Shown: positions 41,199 through 51,354 of the stretch, in pieces
Layout of the letters: the number at the start of each line of letters is the position of its first letter
How positions within the stretch are numbered: the first letter of the stretch is position 1
Assembly: GCF_022489065.1 (NCBI RefSeq)
Contig: NZ_JAKVTW010000016.1
Coordinates: 1-64,000, forward strand
Source of the DNA: Vreelandella neptunia
GTDB lineage: Bacteria > Pseudomonadota > Gammaproteobacteria > Pseudomonadales > Halomonadaceae
Reading direction: 5' to 3'
Length of the DNA: 64,000 nucleotides
Made by a program: the position numbers and the translations under genes
Notes under the pieces: model-generated
Seen by the model: the letters and a program-made list of their open reading frames with translations, nothing else
The model's database searches: none
Told to the model about the DNA's origin: nothing

Positions 41199-41564
41199 AT
41201 GGCGGCAACGAATGCATTATTAGTGATTATTCGCCACGCTCCCCATAGTTCAAATTGGTTACGAGAAGGGCTTGATGCCGCATTGGTCGCTGCAGCTTTT
41301 GGGCAGCCTGTGCATTTATTGTTTATGGGGAAAGGTATACTGGCATTGCTAAAAGAGCAGGGCAGTGGTGCTCCGGGTCAAAAGGCGACGCTACCTACTA
41401 TCGATATGCTTGAAATGTACGATATCGACAAACTTTGGGTGACAAAAGAGGCGCTTCAAAATATGCATTTAAGCACTGATTCGCTGGTAGATGGCGTTAC
41501 TCTAATAGCAGAGCGGGAAGTCGCCGGGTTACTGCAGCAACACACCAAAATACTTAATTTTTAG
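41199..41564 (+). CDS. tusC: Sulfur relay protein TusC
   Basis: 121 aa, DsrF-like subunit of TusBCD. Start at 41,199 after AAAGGAGAACCC. Typical opening LLVIIRHAPHSSNWLREGLD and a conserved ending with VAGLLQQHTKILNF. It lacks the catalytic cysteine of TusD, as is usual for TusC. Confidence 0.9.
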   Translation: MAATNALLVIIRHAPHSSNWLREGLDAALVAAAFGQPVHLLFMGKGILALLKEQGSGAPGQKATLPTIDMLEMYDIDKLWVTKEALQNMHLSTDSLVDGVTLIAEREVAGLLQQHTKILNF

Positions 41565-41574
41565 TGAGGCCATT

Positions 41575-41865
41575 ATGATTCTGCACATCCTCACCAAAGC
41601 ACCTGGCAGTAGTGCCGCCCTCCAAATGCAGCAAGCAGTAGCAGGACAGGACTCGGTAGTACTGATAGAAGAGGCCGTTACGGCAGCACTTGATCCCACG
41701 TGGAAGGCTTGGCAACAGTGCCAATCGCGTATTTACCTGTTGTCTGAAGACCTGCTCGCCCGTGGGCTTGCCACTATTGCCGTGGACAATCAGTTACCCA
41801 CGCTTGAAATGGGTGGCTTTATCTCGCTTACTGAGAAGTATGAAAAGAGTGTTACCTGGTACTAA
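41575..41865 (+). CDS. tusB: Sulfur relay protein TusB
   Basis: 96 aa, third subunit of the TusBCD complex. MILHILTKAPGSSAAL is the normal family start; C-terminal VTWY is also typical. Overlaps the tusE start by one base. Confidence 0.88.
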   Translation: MILHILTKAPGSSAALQMQQAVAGQDSVVLIEEAVTAALDPTWKAWQQCQSRIYLLSEDLLARGLATIAVDNQLPTLEMGGFISLTEKYEKSVTWY

Positions 41866-42218
41866 TGATGTCAGATCAAAAAATATACCGTTATCTTGAT
41901 TCACAAAAAAAATGGGCTCTAGATCCTGAAGGATATCTTGTTGATCAATTCAAATGGGACGAAACGGCTGCTAATTTAATGGCCGAAGAGGAAGAGTTAA
42001 CGTTAACGCCTGAGCACTGGGAAATAATTCATGTCGCCCGGGATTTTTACCAGCGCTATGAAATGGCACCGGCGATGAGGCCACTCGTAAAAGCGACGAA
42101 AAATGCGCTAGGGGAAGAGAAGGGTCGTTCAATTTATCTGATGCAGCTCTTTCCCGGTAGCCCGCCAAAGCGAATTGCTCGTTTAGCAGGGCTGCCAAAG
42201 CCTACCAACTGCCTGTGA
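41865..42218 (+). CDS. tusE: TusE/DsrC-family sulfur carrier
   Basis: 117 aa. Accepts sulfur from TusBCD and delivers it to MnmA. Conserved HWEIIHVARDFYQRYEMAPAM... region and the C-terminal arm GLPKPTNCL, where the penultimate Cys carries the persulfide. Two ATGs in a row (41,865 and 41,868) are possible starts. No second conserved Cys ten residues upstream, so it is TusE rather than a dissimilatory DsrC. Confidence 0.9.
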   Translation: MMSDQKIYRYLDSQKKWALDPEGYLVDQFKWDETAANLMAEEEELTLTPEHWEIIHVARDFYQRYEMAPAMRPLVKATKNALGEEKGRSIYLMQLFPGSPPKRIARLAGLPKPTNCL

Positions 42219-42238
42219 CACTTACTTATTTGCGTTTG

Positions 42239-42871
42239 CTAGGCAGCATCGCCACGGGTACACACTGATAGTACCACCGCGTCGTCCTGGCTGGTGGAAA
42301 CAAGTGCATGGCCCATATCGCTATCAAAATAGATGCTGTCACCTTCCGCCAGTACAAGTGGGGCGTAGAACTCGGTATACAGCATAATATCGCCATGCAG
42401 CACTATCAAAAACTCTTCGCCATCGTGGCGTACCCACTGGTGATACTCATCAAAACTGCGTGCGCGCACGATGGTTTTAAAAGGGATCATGCGCTTTTGG
42501 GCTAACTGGTGACCCAGCAGTTCATGCTCGTAGGTTGGCGTGGGGTGTAATTGCCCTTTGCCTTTACGGGTTAGATCGCGCCGCCCCATGGTGTAACGCT
42601 CTCGTTTAGGAGGCGTAAGAAGCTGAGGAAGGTCAATATTGAGCCCGGTGGTGAGCTTCTGCACAACGCTAAAGGTGGGTGAAACTTGGTCATTCTCTAT
42701 TTTAGAAAGCGTCGAGCGGGCAAGTCCTGTGCGCTGGCTAACATCTTCCAATGTCCACTGATTGGCAAGGCGGATTTGCTTGAGGCGTTCACCCAGGCGC
42801 AGTGGCTCAACAAAGGGTTTGCTGCCCGATGCGATACGCAGCGCGGCGTGCTCTTCAGAAGTGGCGGTCAT
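42239..42871 (-). CDS. XRE-family regulator with cupin domain
   Basis: 210 aa. N-terminal helix-turn-helix (about 27-82, LKQIRLANQWTLEDVSQRTG... STLSKIENDQ) and C-terminal cupin (about 130-205, FLIVLHGDIMLYTEFY). This class usually binds a small metabolite and controls catabolic or amine-metabolism genes. It lies beside a deacetylase-like gene on the same strand, a possible target. Confidence 0.88.
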   Translation of the reverse strand: MTATSEEHAALRIASGSKPFVEPLRLGERLKQIRLANQWTLEDVSQRTGLARSTLSKIENDQVSPTFSVVQKLTTGLNIDLPQLLTPPKRERYTMGRRDLTRKGKGQLHPTPTYEHELLGHQLAQKRMIPFKTIVRARSFDEYHQWVRHDGEEFLIVLHGDIMLYTEFYAPLVLAEGDSIYFDSDMGHALVSTSQDDAVVLSVCTRGDAA

Positions 42872-42970
42872 AGGTTGTCACAGTGGCTGCATTCGCTTGG
42901 GGCAATTTAAAACGCGCATGATACCACAGCCCAAATACCTACCGTCGAGCAGGTCTGCAGGAAGCATGCA

Positions 42971-43912
42971 CTAAGGTACTTCCGCAAAAGGTAGCCCCAA
43001 CAGCGCTTTTATATGTGCTTCTACACCACTGGCTAATGACTTAGGGTTATAGCCCCCCTCAAGCACCGAAACAAGGCGATTTTCCGCATACAGTGTAGCG
43101 ATCTCCATGGCCATATGCGTGATCCAATAGAACTCCTCATCTTCAAGGCAGATATCACCCATTGGATCGTCACGATGAGCGTCGAAACCGGCAGATATCA
43201 TTACCAAGTCGGGTTTGAACGCGTGTAGGGCAGGAAGCCAGTGATTTTCAATAATGCGCCTAAACTCAGGCCCATCTGTACCTACTTCCAGCGGTGTGTT
43301 GACCACGTTTTGCCACTCGCTACGTAAATAGCGCCAGGGATAAAACGGATATTGGAAACTGGTGCAGATCAACACCTCAGGATCGTTTTTGAAGATATCG
43401 ATGGTGCCATTACACTGATGCACATCGAAATCCAGAATAGCGATACGTTTGGCGCCATACTTAGCACGTGCGTGAGCGGCACCCACGGCAATATTGTTAT
43501 AAAAGCAGAACCCCATGGCATCGCTTGCTTCAGCATGATGCCCGGGCGGCCTTACTGCACAAAATACGTTATCCGCCTGACGTTTAAATACCTGATCAAC
43601 GCCACGAATGACCGCCCCGGCAGCTACTCGCGCAGCTTGCAGGCTATTAGGGTTCATCATGGTATCGCTATCCAGGGTAACAATGCCTTCAGCAGGTAAA
43701 CACTTTTCTAAGGCGCGTAGATGGCGCAAGGGGTGTACCCTAGCCAGAGCTTCTTCACAGGCTTCTTTGGCATCTGCCTGCATGGTCTGCTGTAATAGGC
43801 CTGCAAGCGATAGGCGAGCGCGAATAGCCTCCAGACGCTGAGGGCTTTCAGGATGTTCCGGCCCCATGTGGTGCAATGAACAGTCTGGGTGGGTAAGGTA
43901 GGCGGTAATCAT
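42971..43912 (-). CDS. Histone-deacetylase-family zinc hydrolase
   Basis: 313 aa. Zinc-dependent deacetylase fold. Motifs: VRPPGHHAEA (catalytic His pair), ILDFDVHQCNGT (zinc Asp and His), ISAGFDAHRDDPMG (zinc Asp). Bacterial members act on acetylpolyamines, acetylated small molecules or protein lysines; the gene's closeness to a XRE-cupin regulator and an acetyltransferase fusion suggests acetyl-group metabolism, but this is inferred. Confidence 0.9.
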   Translation of the reverse strand: MITAYLTHPDCSLHHMGPEHPESPQRLEAIRARLSLAGLLQQTMQADAKEACEEALARVHPLRHLRALEKCLPAEGIVTLDSDTMMNPNSLQAARVAAGAVIRGVDQVFKRQADNVFCAVRPPGHHAEASDAMGFCFYNNIAVGAAHARAKYGAKRIAILDFDVHQCNGTIDIFKNDPEVLICTSFQYPFYPWRYLRSEWQNVVNTPLEVGTDGPEFRRIIENHWLPALHAFKPDLVMISAGFDAHRDDPMGDICLEDEEFYWITHMAMEIATLYAENRLVSVLEGGYNPKSLASGVEAHIKALLGLPFAEVP

Positions 43913-44016
43913 TCCAACGCTCCATTATTATTGATGCCACCTTAATCGCCTCCATGCCCTACGCGACAGTGTCAATAAGTCGTACAGCCGCTATTTATGT
44001 CAGGGGAGACTCATTC

Positions 44017-46764
44017 GTGAGCACGCGCTTTTTACACCATTTCTTCGAACCTCGTACACTAGCGGTGTTTGGCGCCTCTGAAAAGCCCGCATCGCTGGGT
44101 GGTTTGGTGCTGAGAAATATTCAAGAGGGCGGCTTTAAGGGCCCGCTATGGGCGGTCAATCTCAAAGGCTACTCCCAGGTCTTTGGCGTGCCGTGTTTTA
44201 GCCGTGTGAGTGAGTTACCCGAGGTGCCTGATTTAGCCGTTGTCTGCTCACCGATTGAAGGCGTACCTAGTCTGATCAAAAAACTAGGCCAGCACGGTGT
44301 TAAAGCAGCGCTTGTGCTTTCCGGTGGCGCCTATTTGGATCGCGACAAGGGTAATAAAGGCTCAATACGAGAGCGGATGCTAAGCGCAGCACGGATATCG
44401 GGTATACGTGTGCTGGGGCCGGAGTGCATGGGGCTGATTGTCCCGGGTAAAAAGCTCAACGCCTCTTATGCCAGTCAACCGGTAAAAGCGGGGCGCGTTG
44501 CCTATCTGGGCCAGTCAGGCATGCTCGCCAATGCCATGATCGATTGGGCCGCGGGGCGTGATGTAGGTTTTTCCCACCTGATTACGGTGGGCGATAGCGT
44601 TGATGTACTGCTACCGGACCTGATTGATTACGTTAATCAGTTTTCCCCCGCTCAGGCCATCTTGCTGCACTTGGAGCGAATCAGCGACGCCCAGCACTTT
44701 ATGACCGCCGTACGTGATGCTTCAAGAAACCGTTTGGTTTTGGCAATCAAAAGCGGCCGTACGCCGGAGTCAGATATTTCCGGCATGGCGCCTACGCCAG
44801 GCATCGCTAACCGTGATGTGGTGTTTGATGCCGCCTTTGCCAGGGCAGGTGTGGTCAGGGTTGATGACTCTGATGAACTGCTTGATGCACTGGAAACCCT
44901 CTCGCGGATGAAGCCCTTGAAAGGGGACCGCTTAGCCATTGTCTCTAATGGCTTGGGGCCTGCCATGCTCGCTATTGATAAGCTGATTAGTGCGGGCGGT
45001 AAATTGGCCGAATTCAGCGCCGAAACTCGGGCCGCGTTGCACCGTAGTGAAGTCGACATGAGCAAACCGGGCGAAAACCCAGTGGACCTGGGCGGTAACG
45101 CCTCGCCAGAGCGGTTTGTCCAAGCGCTGGAGATTGTCGCCGCCGACGCGAACGTCGATGCCGTGCTAGTCGTACACGCACCTACACGCATGGCTCCATC
45201 GCTAGTGACGGCCCAAGCCTTGATCGATAACCGTAAGAAATTTCGCCGCAACCTGCTTACCAGTTGGATGGGACTAAAAGAGGCGCTCAATGCCCGCCAC
45301 GCCTGTAATTTAGCCGGCATTCCGACCTATATTTCGCCGGAAAAAGCCGTTAAGGCGTTTATGCATATGGTGATTTATCAGCGTGTACAGGCGCTGTTGC
45401 AGGAGATTCCTCCTAGCCTGCCGTTTTCCACCAGCCCAGAAATACGTGCCCAGTGCCGCACACTGATCAAGCAGGCAAAAGAGCAGGGCAGGCAGACGTT
45501 AACCCATTCTGAAACGGCTCAAGTACTTGAGGCTTATGGCATCCCCACGGCACCCAGCGTGTATTTGGCTACCCCTGAGGATGCACTGGCCAGGGCAGCC
45601 GATATTCCCGGTACCAAAGCGCTCAAAGTCGTTCATGAAGGCAACTGCCGCCCTTACCGCTACCGTAAGCACCCGCATAAAATTTCGGCGGGCTTGTTAC
45701 AGGATTTAGAGACGCCTGAGCAGGTAGCAGAAGGGGTGCGCCAATTGGGCGAAAAAGTGTTTGAGAAGTTTCCTGAATATGCGATTCGGGAATACTGTTT
45801 GCAGCCAATGCAGCGTGGCAAGCATTCAATGCAGATATGCGCCGGTATTACTCGCGATCCGGTTTTCGGCCCGCTGATCGTGTTTGGGATTGGCGGGTAT
45901 AAAGTTAACGTGCTGGCGGATCGCCAAGTCGCCTTGCCGCCGCTCAACATGAGCCTGGCCGCCGATGTTGTTGGCAGGACTCACGCAGCCTCGTTAATCC
46001 GGGAGCACTCCGCTGATCCAGAGCGTGATATACAGCACTTGTGCCAAATGCTTGTGAAGCTGTCGCAAATGGCCTCCGACCTGAGCGATCTGCGTGGCTT
46101 GGAAGTGAATCCACTATTGCTCAACCGCGATGGCATGGTGGCGGTTGATTTCGCCATGGATCTTGGCACGCCGTCGCGTTTCGCCATCATGCCGTACCCT
46201 GAAGAGCTGCGTGAATGGGTAACCCTTAAAAACGGTTGGCAGGTTGAGGTAAGGCCAATTCGTGCCGAAGACGCCCACCTTATTACCACGTTTCACCGCC
46301 AGCTCTCGGAAGAGAGTATTCGTTTCCGCTACTTCCACAACAAATCGAATTTAACCCAGCGAGATTTATCGATTCTCTCGCATATCAATTACGACCGTCA
46401 GATGGCGTTCATTGCTGAATATTTAGGCGATGATGGCAGTAAAGAGATGCTGGGAGTGGTGCGGGTTTGGAACGATCCGGATAATATTCGCACTGAGTTT
46501 TCAGTAATTATCCGAGATGATTTGCAGGGGCTGGGAATTGGCAGCCTGTTGATGAAGAAAATGATCGATTACTGCACCAACATTGGCACGCTGGAGATGA
46601 TTGGCAAGATTATGGTCGATAACCATCCGATGCGTGCGCTCATGAAACACTTGGGCTTTAAATGCCGTTACAACATGGAGGAGCAGGTGATTGATGCCGT
46701 GCTGCGCCTCAATGAACCCGAAAGTGAATGGCAGCGGCACCGGCTGGAAAGCCTGCCAGACTAA
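44017..46764 (+). CDS. ADP-forming acyl-CoA synthetase fused to GNAT acetyltransferase (Pat-like)
   Basis: 915 aa from a GTG at 44,017 (AGGGGAG 8 bases upstream); an in-frame ATG at 43,954 would add a poorly conserved leader. Order: CoA-binding domain (about 1-135, FFEPRTLAVFGASEKPASLG), succinyl-CoA ligase-like domains (about 145-460, with LGPECMG), an ATP-grasp domain (about 480-700) and a C-terminal GNAT domain (about 735-900; LGVVRVWND, DDLQGLGIGSLLM). Proteins of this plan in enterics (Pat/PatZ) acetylate lysines, for example on acetyl-CoA synthetase. Confidence 0.9.
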   Translation: MSTRFLHHFFEPRTLAVFGASEKPASLGGLVLRNIQEGGFKGPLWAVNLKGYSQVFGVPCFSRVSELPEVPDLAVVCSPIEGVPSLIKKLGQHGVKAALVLSGGAYLDRDKGNKGSIRERMLSAARISGIRVLGPECMGLIVPGKKLNASYASQPVKAGRVAYLGQSGMLANAMIDWAAGRDVGFSHLITVGDSVDVLLPDLIDYVNQFSPAQAILLHLERISDAQHFMTAVRDASRNRLVLAIKSGRTPESDISGMAPTPGIANRDVVFDAAFARAGVVRVDDSDELLDALETLSRMKPLKGDRLAIVSNGLGPAMLAIDKLISAGGKLAEFSAETRAALHRSEVDMSKPGENPVDLGGNASPERFVQALEIVAADANVDAVLVVHAPTRMAPSLVTAQALIDNRKKFRRNLLTSWMGLKEALNARHACNLAGIPTYISPEKAVKAFMHMVIYQRVQALLQEIPPSLPFSTSPEIRAQCRTLIKQAKEQGRQTLTHSETAQVLEAYGIPTAPSVYLATPEDALARAADIPGTKALKVVHEGNCRPYRYRKHPHKISAGLLQDLETPEQVAEGVRQLGEKVFEKFPEYAIREYCLQPMQRGKHSMQICAGITRDPVFGPLIVFGIGGYKVNVLADRQVALPPLNMSLAADVVGRTHAASLIREHSADPERDIQHLCQMLVKLSQMASDLSDLRGLEVNPLLLNRDGMVAVDFAMDLGTPSRFAIMPYPEELREWVTLKNGWQVEVRPIRAEDAHLITTFHRQLSEESIRFRYFHNKSNLTQRDLSILSHINYDRQMAFIAEYLGDDGSKEMLGVVRVWNDPDNIRTEFSVIIRDDLQGLGIGSLLMKKMIDYCTNIGTLEMIGKIMVDNHPMRALMKHLGFKCRYNMEEQVIDAVLRLNEPESEWQRHRLESLPD

Positions 46765-46777
46765 GCGCTTTAGCCTC

Positions 46778-46806
46778 AAAGGCCTGCATGCTCATCGGCA
46801 GGCCTT
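46778..46806. terminator. Bidirectional terminator between convergent genes
   Basis: AAGGCCTGC and GCAGGCCTT pair around a 10-base loop between the acyl-CoA synthetase and pdxH genes. Confidence 0.7.
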
Positions 46807-46818
46807 GATCAATGTGGC

Positions 46819-47463
46819 TTATGGCGCCATGCGGAAGCGGCTCCATTCGCCACCGTCGCGGCGCTCAAAGCGCAACCGGTCGTGCAGGCGGCTGGGCTGT
46901 CCCTGCCAGAATTCGATCATTTCCGGATCGACGCGATAGCCACCCCAATGAATCGGGCGAGGAATATCCTGACCATCGTAGGCTTGTTCAAATCGCTTTT
47001 GACGCTCCTCAATCCAATTGCGACCAGGAATCACCACGCTTTGTGTGGCAATCCAGGCACCAAGCTGACTGCCCCGAGGGCGGCTGGCAAAGTACTCATC
47101 AGACTCATCGGCAGACACCTGCTCAACCGGGCCCTCGATACGTACCTGACGGGAGAGTGAAGGCCACCAGAAGGTCATTGCAGCGTAAGGGACGTTGCTT
47201 AACTCGCTACCCTTGTGGCTATGGTAGTTGGTGAAAAATACCATGCCGCGTTCATCAAACCCTTTAAGCAATACTACCCGGGCGTGGGGTCTGCCCTGAC
47301 TGTCAACGGTGGCCAGCGTCATGGCATTACCATCTTTGCCCTCTTTTTCCAGTGCTAGAGTGAACCACTCATCAAATAACACGAATGGATCGTCAGGTGC
47401 CTGGGACTCGTCAAGCCTGCCGCCTTCATAATCACGCCTGATATCGGCTATATTACGTGTCAT
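46819..47463 (-). CDS. pdxH: Pyridoxamine 5'-phosphate oxidase
   Basis: 214 aa. FMN enzyme oxidizing PNP or PMP to pyridoxal 5'-phosphate. Family features: MTLATVDSQGRPHARVVLLKG (FMN site), FFTNYHSHKGSEL, FWWPSLSRQVRIEG and the C-terminal RLHDRLRF...WSRFRMAP. Full length. Confidence 0.95.
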   Translation of the reverse strand: MTRNIADIRRDYEGGRLDESQAPDDPFVLFDEWFTLALEKEGKDGNAMTLATVDSQGRPHARVVLLKGFDERGMVFFTNYHSHKGSELSNVPYAAMTFWWPSLSRQVRIEGPVEQVSADESDEYFASRPRGSQLGAWIATQSVVIPGRNWIEERQKRFEQAYDGQDIPRPIHWGGYRVDPEMIEFWQGQPSRLHDRLRFERRDGGEWSRFRMAP

Positions 47464-47698
47464 CGAATGCTTCTCCCTTGAATTTCTTCCATGTTCGCTG
47501 GTCTGCCTTTAAAGCTCAAGTGATCGCCATCAATGAATGTTTAACGCACCAACTCATGGCTTTCACTGCCCCGTAAAGAGAAGTGTGTTGCGGCTAACTG
47601 TCCCGCCTTCTATGAGAAAGAGTGAATTAATGCGAAGCTGTCTCACCCATGCGGGCTCACCAACACTTAGTTCATCACAGCTGATAGAGGAAAGGGCT

Positions 47699-48381
47699 AT
47701 GCGTGACAAGGTAGCGATTAATGTATGGGATATTTGGATTCGCCTGTTTCACTGGGGGTTAGTGGCGGCGGTGTTGATGTCATTTTATACCACCAAGACC
47801 AGTGGCGTACCTTTTCTATTTCCGGTCGAGGTGCACGCACAGGCGGGCTATCTGATCCTCGGGCTGCTTGTTTTCCGCTGTCTATGGGGCGTACTGGGAA
47901 GCATCTATGCGAGATTCAATACATTTTTATACCCACCGTCTAAAACGGCTGCCTACTCAAAAGCACTTATCAAGCGCCAACCCGGCTCTTATGCCAGTCA
48001 CAATCCGTTAGGCGGCTGGATGGTGGTAGTGATGCTGCTCTCGCTCAGTTTTCAAGCGGCGAGCGGGCTGTTTTTGAGTGACGATATTTTTTTTCAGGCA
48101 CCGCTCTACGGCTTATTGGGTGAAGGGGTTGGCAGCCAGCTGAGAACGTTGCACCAGTGGAACAGCGATCTATTAATAATTTTGATAGTGCTGCACTTGG
48201 TCGGGTTAGTCGTCCACCGGCTGCTAGGAGAGCCGCTGTTGACGGCCATGTTGGCGGGTAACAAGCGTTTTCGCCAGCAGCCTATTGATGCTCGTAACGA
48301 GACGTTGGATGCCAGCACGCTGCGTTTACGCGCGCTGGGTGTCCTGTTAATTGCTGCTGGCGTCGTGCTATGGCTTTGGTT

Positions 48382-48385
<4 letters not shown>
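47699..48385 (+). CDS. Cytochrome b561-family membrane protein
   Basis: 228 aa from 47,699 (GAGGAAAGGGCT before ATG); an in-frame ATG at 47,537 is unlikely. Di-heme cytochrome b domain of four spans with His ligands in DIWIRLFHWGLV, VEVHAQAGYLILG, LRTLHQWNSD and LIVLHLVGLVVHR. Electron transfer in the inner membrane, often to a periplasmic c-type partner; no such gene is adjacent. Convergent with the next gene (4-base overlap). Confidence 0.85.
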
Positions 48386-49421
<1,036 letters not shown>

Positions 49422-49461
49422 TCATGGAAACTGTCACGGAAATAGGACATTACGTCGTTGC

Positions 49462-49941
49462 CTATGGTACCAGAGCTAATGGTAATCCCGGGTAAGTTAG
49501 CAATGCGTTTTGTCTTTCAGGCAGGCGCAGATAGACCCATGCGGAGGTGCCATTGCCAAGAGTAACCTCGACGCGTTCGTAGCGAATGCCTAAGCGTTCA
49601 TAGCGGTCAAGGCGGGCAAGCTCGTCAGCATCCACGCGCAATAGCAGGCCTTCAACATTACTATCGGGTTCAGGTGAAAGATCGAGTCCGTTGCGCTGAT
49701 AGCCTTCAAGTATGGCTGGCGTTGGGTCACCCATGCCCCCCATTACCACTAAGCGTACAGGCGCAAAGCGTAGCGTGCCGTAAACGAAAACCTGGTGTGG
49801 TCCTTGTTCGATCTTCGCTAAACCATCGGGACGGTCGTAAAACCAAGGGCTGAGCATCGTTAACCAGAGCCAACCGGCTACACCGAGTAGACCTGCGCCG
49901 CTGAAAATAACCAGGCGTTTAAACCAAACCGTTTTAACCAA
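49462..49941 (-). CDS. Gamma-glutamylcyclotransferase-like (AIG2/GGCT fold) protein with membrane anchor
   Basis: 159 aa. One N-terminal span (about 8-30), then the GGCT fold with the substrate loop VYGTLR and the catalytic-type Glu within LDRYERLGIRYERVEV. The anchor is unusual, since most family members are cytosolic. Substrate unknown. Confidence 0.8.
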   Translation of the reverse strand: MVKTVWFKRLVIFSGAGLLGVAGWLWLTMLSPWFYDRPDGLAKIEQGPHQVFVYGTLRFAPVRLVVMGGMGDPTPAILEGYQRNGLDLSPEPDSNVEGLLLRVDADELARLDRYERLGIRYERVEVTLGNGTSAWVYLRLPERQNALLTYPGLPLALVP

Positions 49942-50131
49942 AACAAGCGTGCCTCTTGATGAAGGGTTAGGCAGTGGCTAGGTAGCTTGGCGCGCCTAAT
50001 TGGCGATGACAAGCGCTATATTTCAAGCTTCATGTTATCGACAGATCTAATCTGCTTAAGCAAAGTGTCTGGGTTTGCTAGGCTATGATAGTTAGCCAGG
50101 AAGTTATTAGACCCAGCCGGAGGAGCCTGCA

Positions 50132-50722
50132 ATGAATCAGCCACTTCGTGATGATATGGATTTCCGTGCTCTTATAGGCGATGTTAAACCGCTGCCGCCC
50201 AGCAATCGTGCCGATCCTGGCGCTCATCGGAAAAGCCCCTCTGAATCCCAATTAGCTCAGCGGGAATGGGCTGAAGAGGAGAGGGGCGCGCGCAACTTTC
50301 TATCTGATGACTTTGTCGATCTATTACCTCCGTTCGACCCTATGGAGTATCGCCGTGAAGGGATTCAACAAGGCGTTGTCGATAAATTAAGGCATGGTGG
50401 CTATAGCGTTCAATCGCAGCTGCATTTATTAAGACGACCGTTAAGTGAGTGTCGACGAATGCTGTTCCCCTTTATTCAAGAAGCCTATGCACACGATTTG
50501 CGCTCCGTGCTGATCGTTCATGGCCGCGGACGCGAGATCGATAGCCCTGCGAACGTGCTGCGTTCATATCTTGCCAAGTGGCTCAGCCAGTTTGATGAAG
50601 TGCAGGCGTACGTATCTGCCCAGCCTTCAGAGGGCGGGCTAGGCGCTACCTGGGTGATGCTACGCAAAAGTGATCGTGCTAAAGCCAACAACCGCGAAAG
50701 ACAGCAGAAGCGGCGGGGGTAA
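50132..50722 (+). CDS. Smr-domain protein (SmrA-like)
   Basis: 196 aa. The C-terminal Smr domain (about 100-185) has LIVHGRGREIDSPANVLRSY and the ending GGLGATWVMLRKS, typical of stand-alone Smr proteins, which are putative nucleases. The N-terminal 80 residues are disordered and contain the DDFVDLLPP segment common in the family. The ribosome site GGAGGAGCCTGC fits the start. Confidence 0.88.
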   Translation: MNQPLRDDMDFRALIGDVKPLPPSNRADPGAHRKSPSESQLAQREWAEEERGARNFLSDDFVDLLPPFDPMEYRREGIQQGVVDKLRHGGYSVQSQLHLLRRPLSECRRMLFPFIQEAYAHDLRSVLIVHGRGREIDSPANVLRSYLAKWLSQFDEVQAYVSAQPSEGGLGATWVMLRKSDRAKANNRERQQKRRG

Positions 50723-50740
50723 TTGGTTGGGTATAATAGC

Positions 50741-50766
50741 AAACGGGCAGCCGAAGCTGCCCGTTT
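50741..50766. terminator. Bidirectional terminator
   Basis: AAACGGGCAG and CTGCCCGTTT pair around CCGAAG, between convergent genes. Confidence 0.85.
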
Positions 50767-50793
50767 GTGGTTTATGAGCATGAAGTTCTTCGT

Positions 50794-51354
50794 TTACTCA
50801 CTAGCCGCTAAACGGCGCTCAAACAGCGCCTGGCGCTCCTCAACATCGGTCTGGTACCGCACGCTGATAAAACTGAGCGCACGCAGGGCGTCTTCTGGAT
50901 GCTGGTCATCACGTAGCGCCATGGCATTAAAACCACAGCGGCGCATATACTCCAACTGATCAACTAATACGTCACCCACGGCACGCACTTCACCGCTATA
51001 GCCGTAGCGCTCGCGTAATAAGCGGGCAATGCTGTAGCCACGGCCATCCGTAAACGCAGGAAAATCAACCGCAATTGCGCTGGCACTTGCTAGCTGCTGA
51101 CCTAATTCGGCATTAAGCTCCGTGTCGCTCTTTAACAGCGGCGCCAGCTCAGCGTCGTCTTGATTGGCTTGCCATAGCGCCAGCGGGACAAACGCCGGGC
51201 GTTGCTCGGGCAGGGCGTCGGCATCGTAGGAGACACACCAAGCGTTCTCCGCCGCCAGCTCACCATTGGCAATCAGGTGATCGACATGAACCGGCGTCTG
51301 CTCGACCGCTTCAGCTTGCGCCTCATCAGGTTGATTGGGCTTAGGCATAGACAC
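50794..51354 (-). CDS. DUF934 protein linked to sulfite reduction
   Basis: 186 aa. Family DUF934, regularly encoded just downstream of single-chain sulfite reductases, as here (14-base overlap with the reductase gene). GRGYSIARLLRERYGYSGEV and VDQLEYMRRCGFNA are the recognisable stretches. Probably assists assimilatory sulfite reduction; mechanism unknown. Confidence 0.85.
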   Translation of the reverse strand: MSMPKPNQPDEAQAEAVEQTPVHVDHLIANGELAAENAWCVSYDADALPEQRPAFVPLALWQANQDDAELAPLLKSDTELNAELGQQLASASAIAVDFPAFTDGRGYSIARLLRERYGYSGEVRAVGDVLVDQLEYMRRCGFNAMALRDDQHPEDALRALSFISVRYQTDVEERQALFERRLAASE

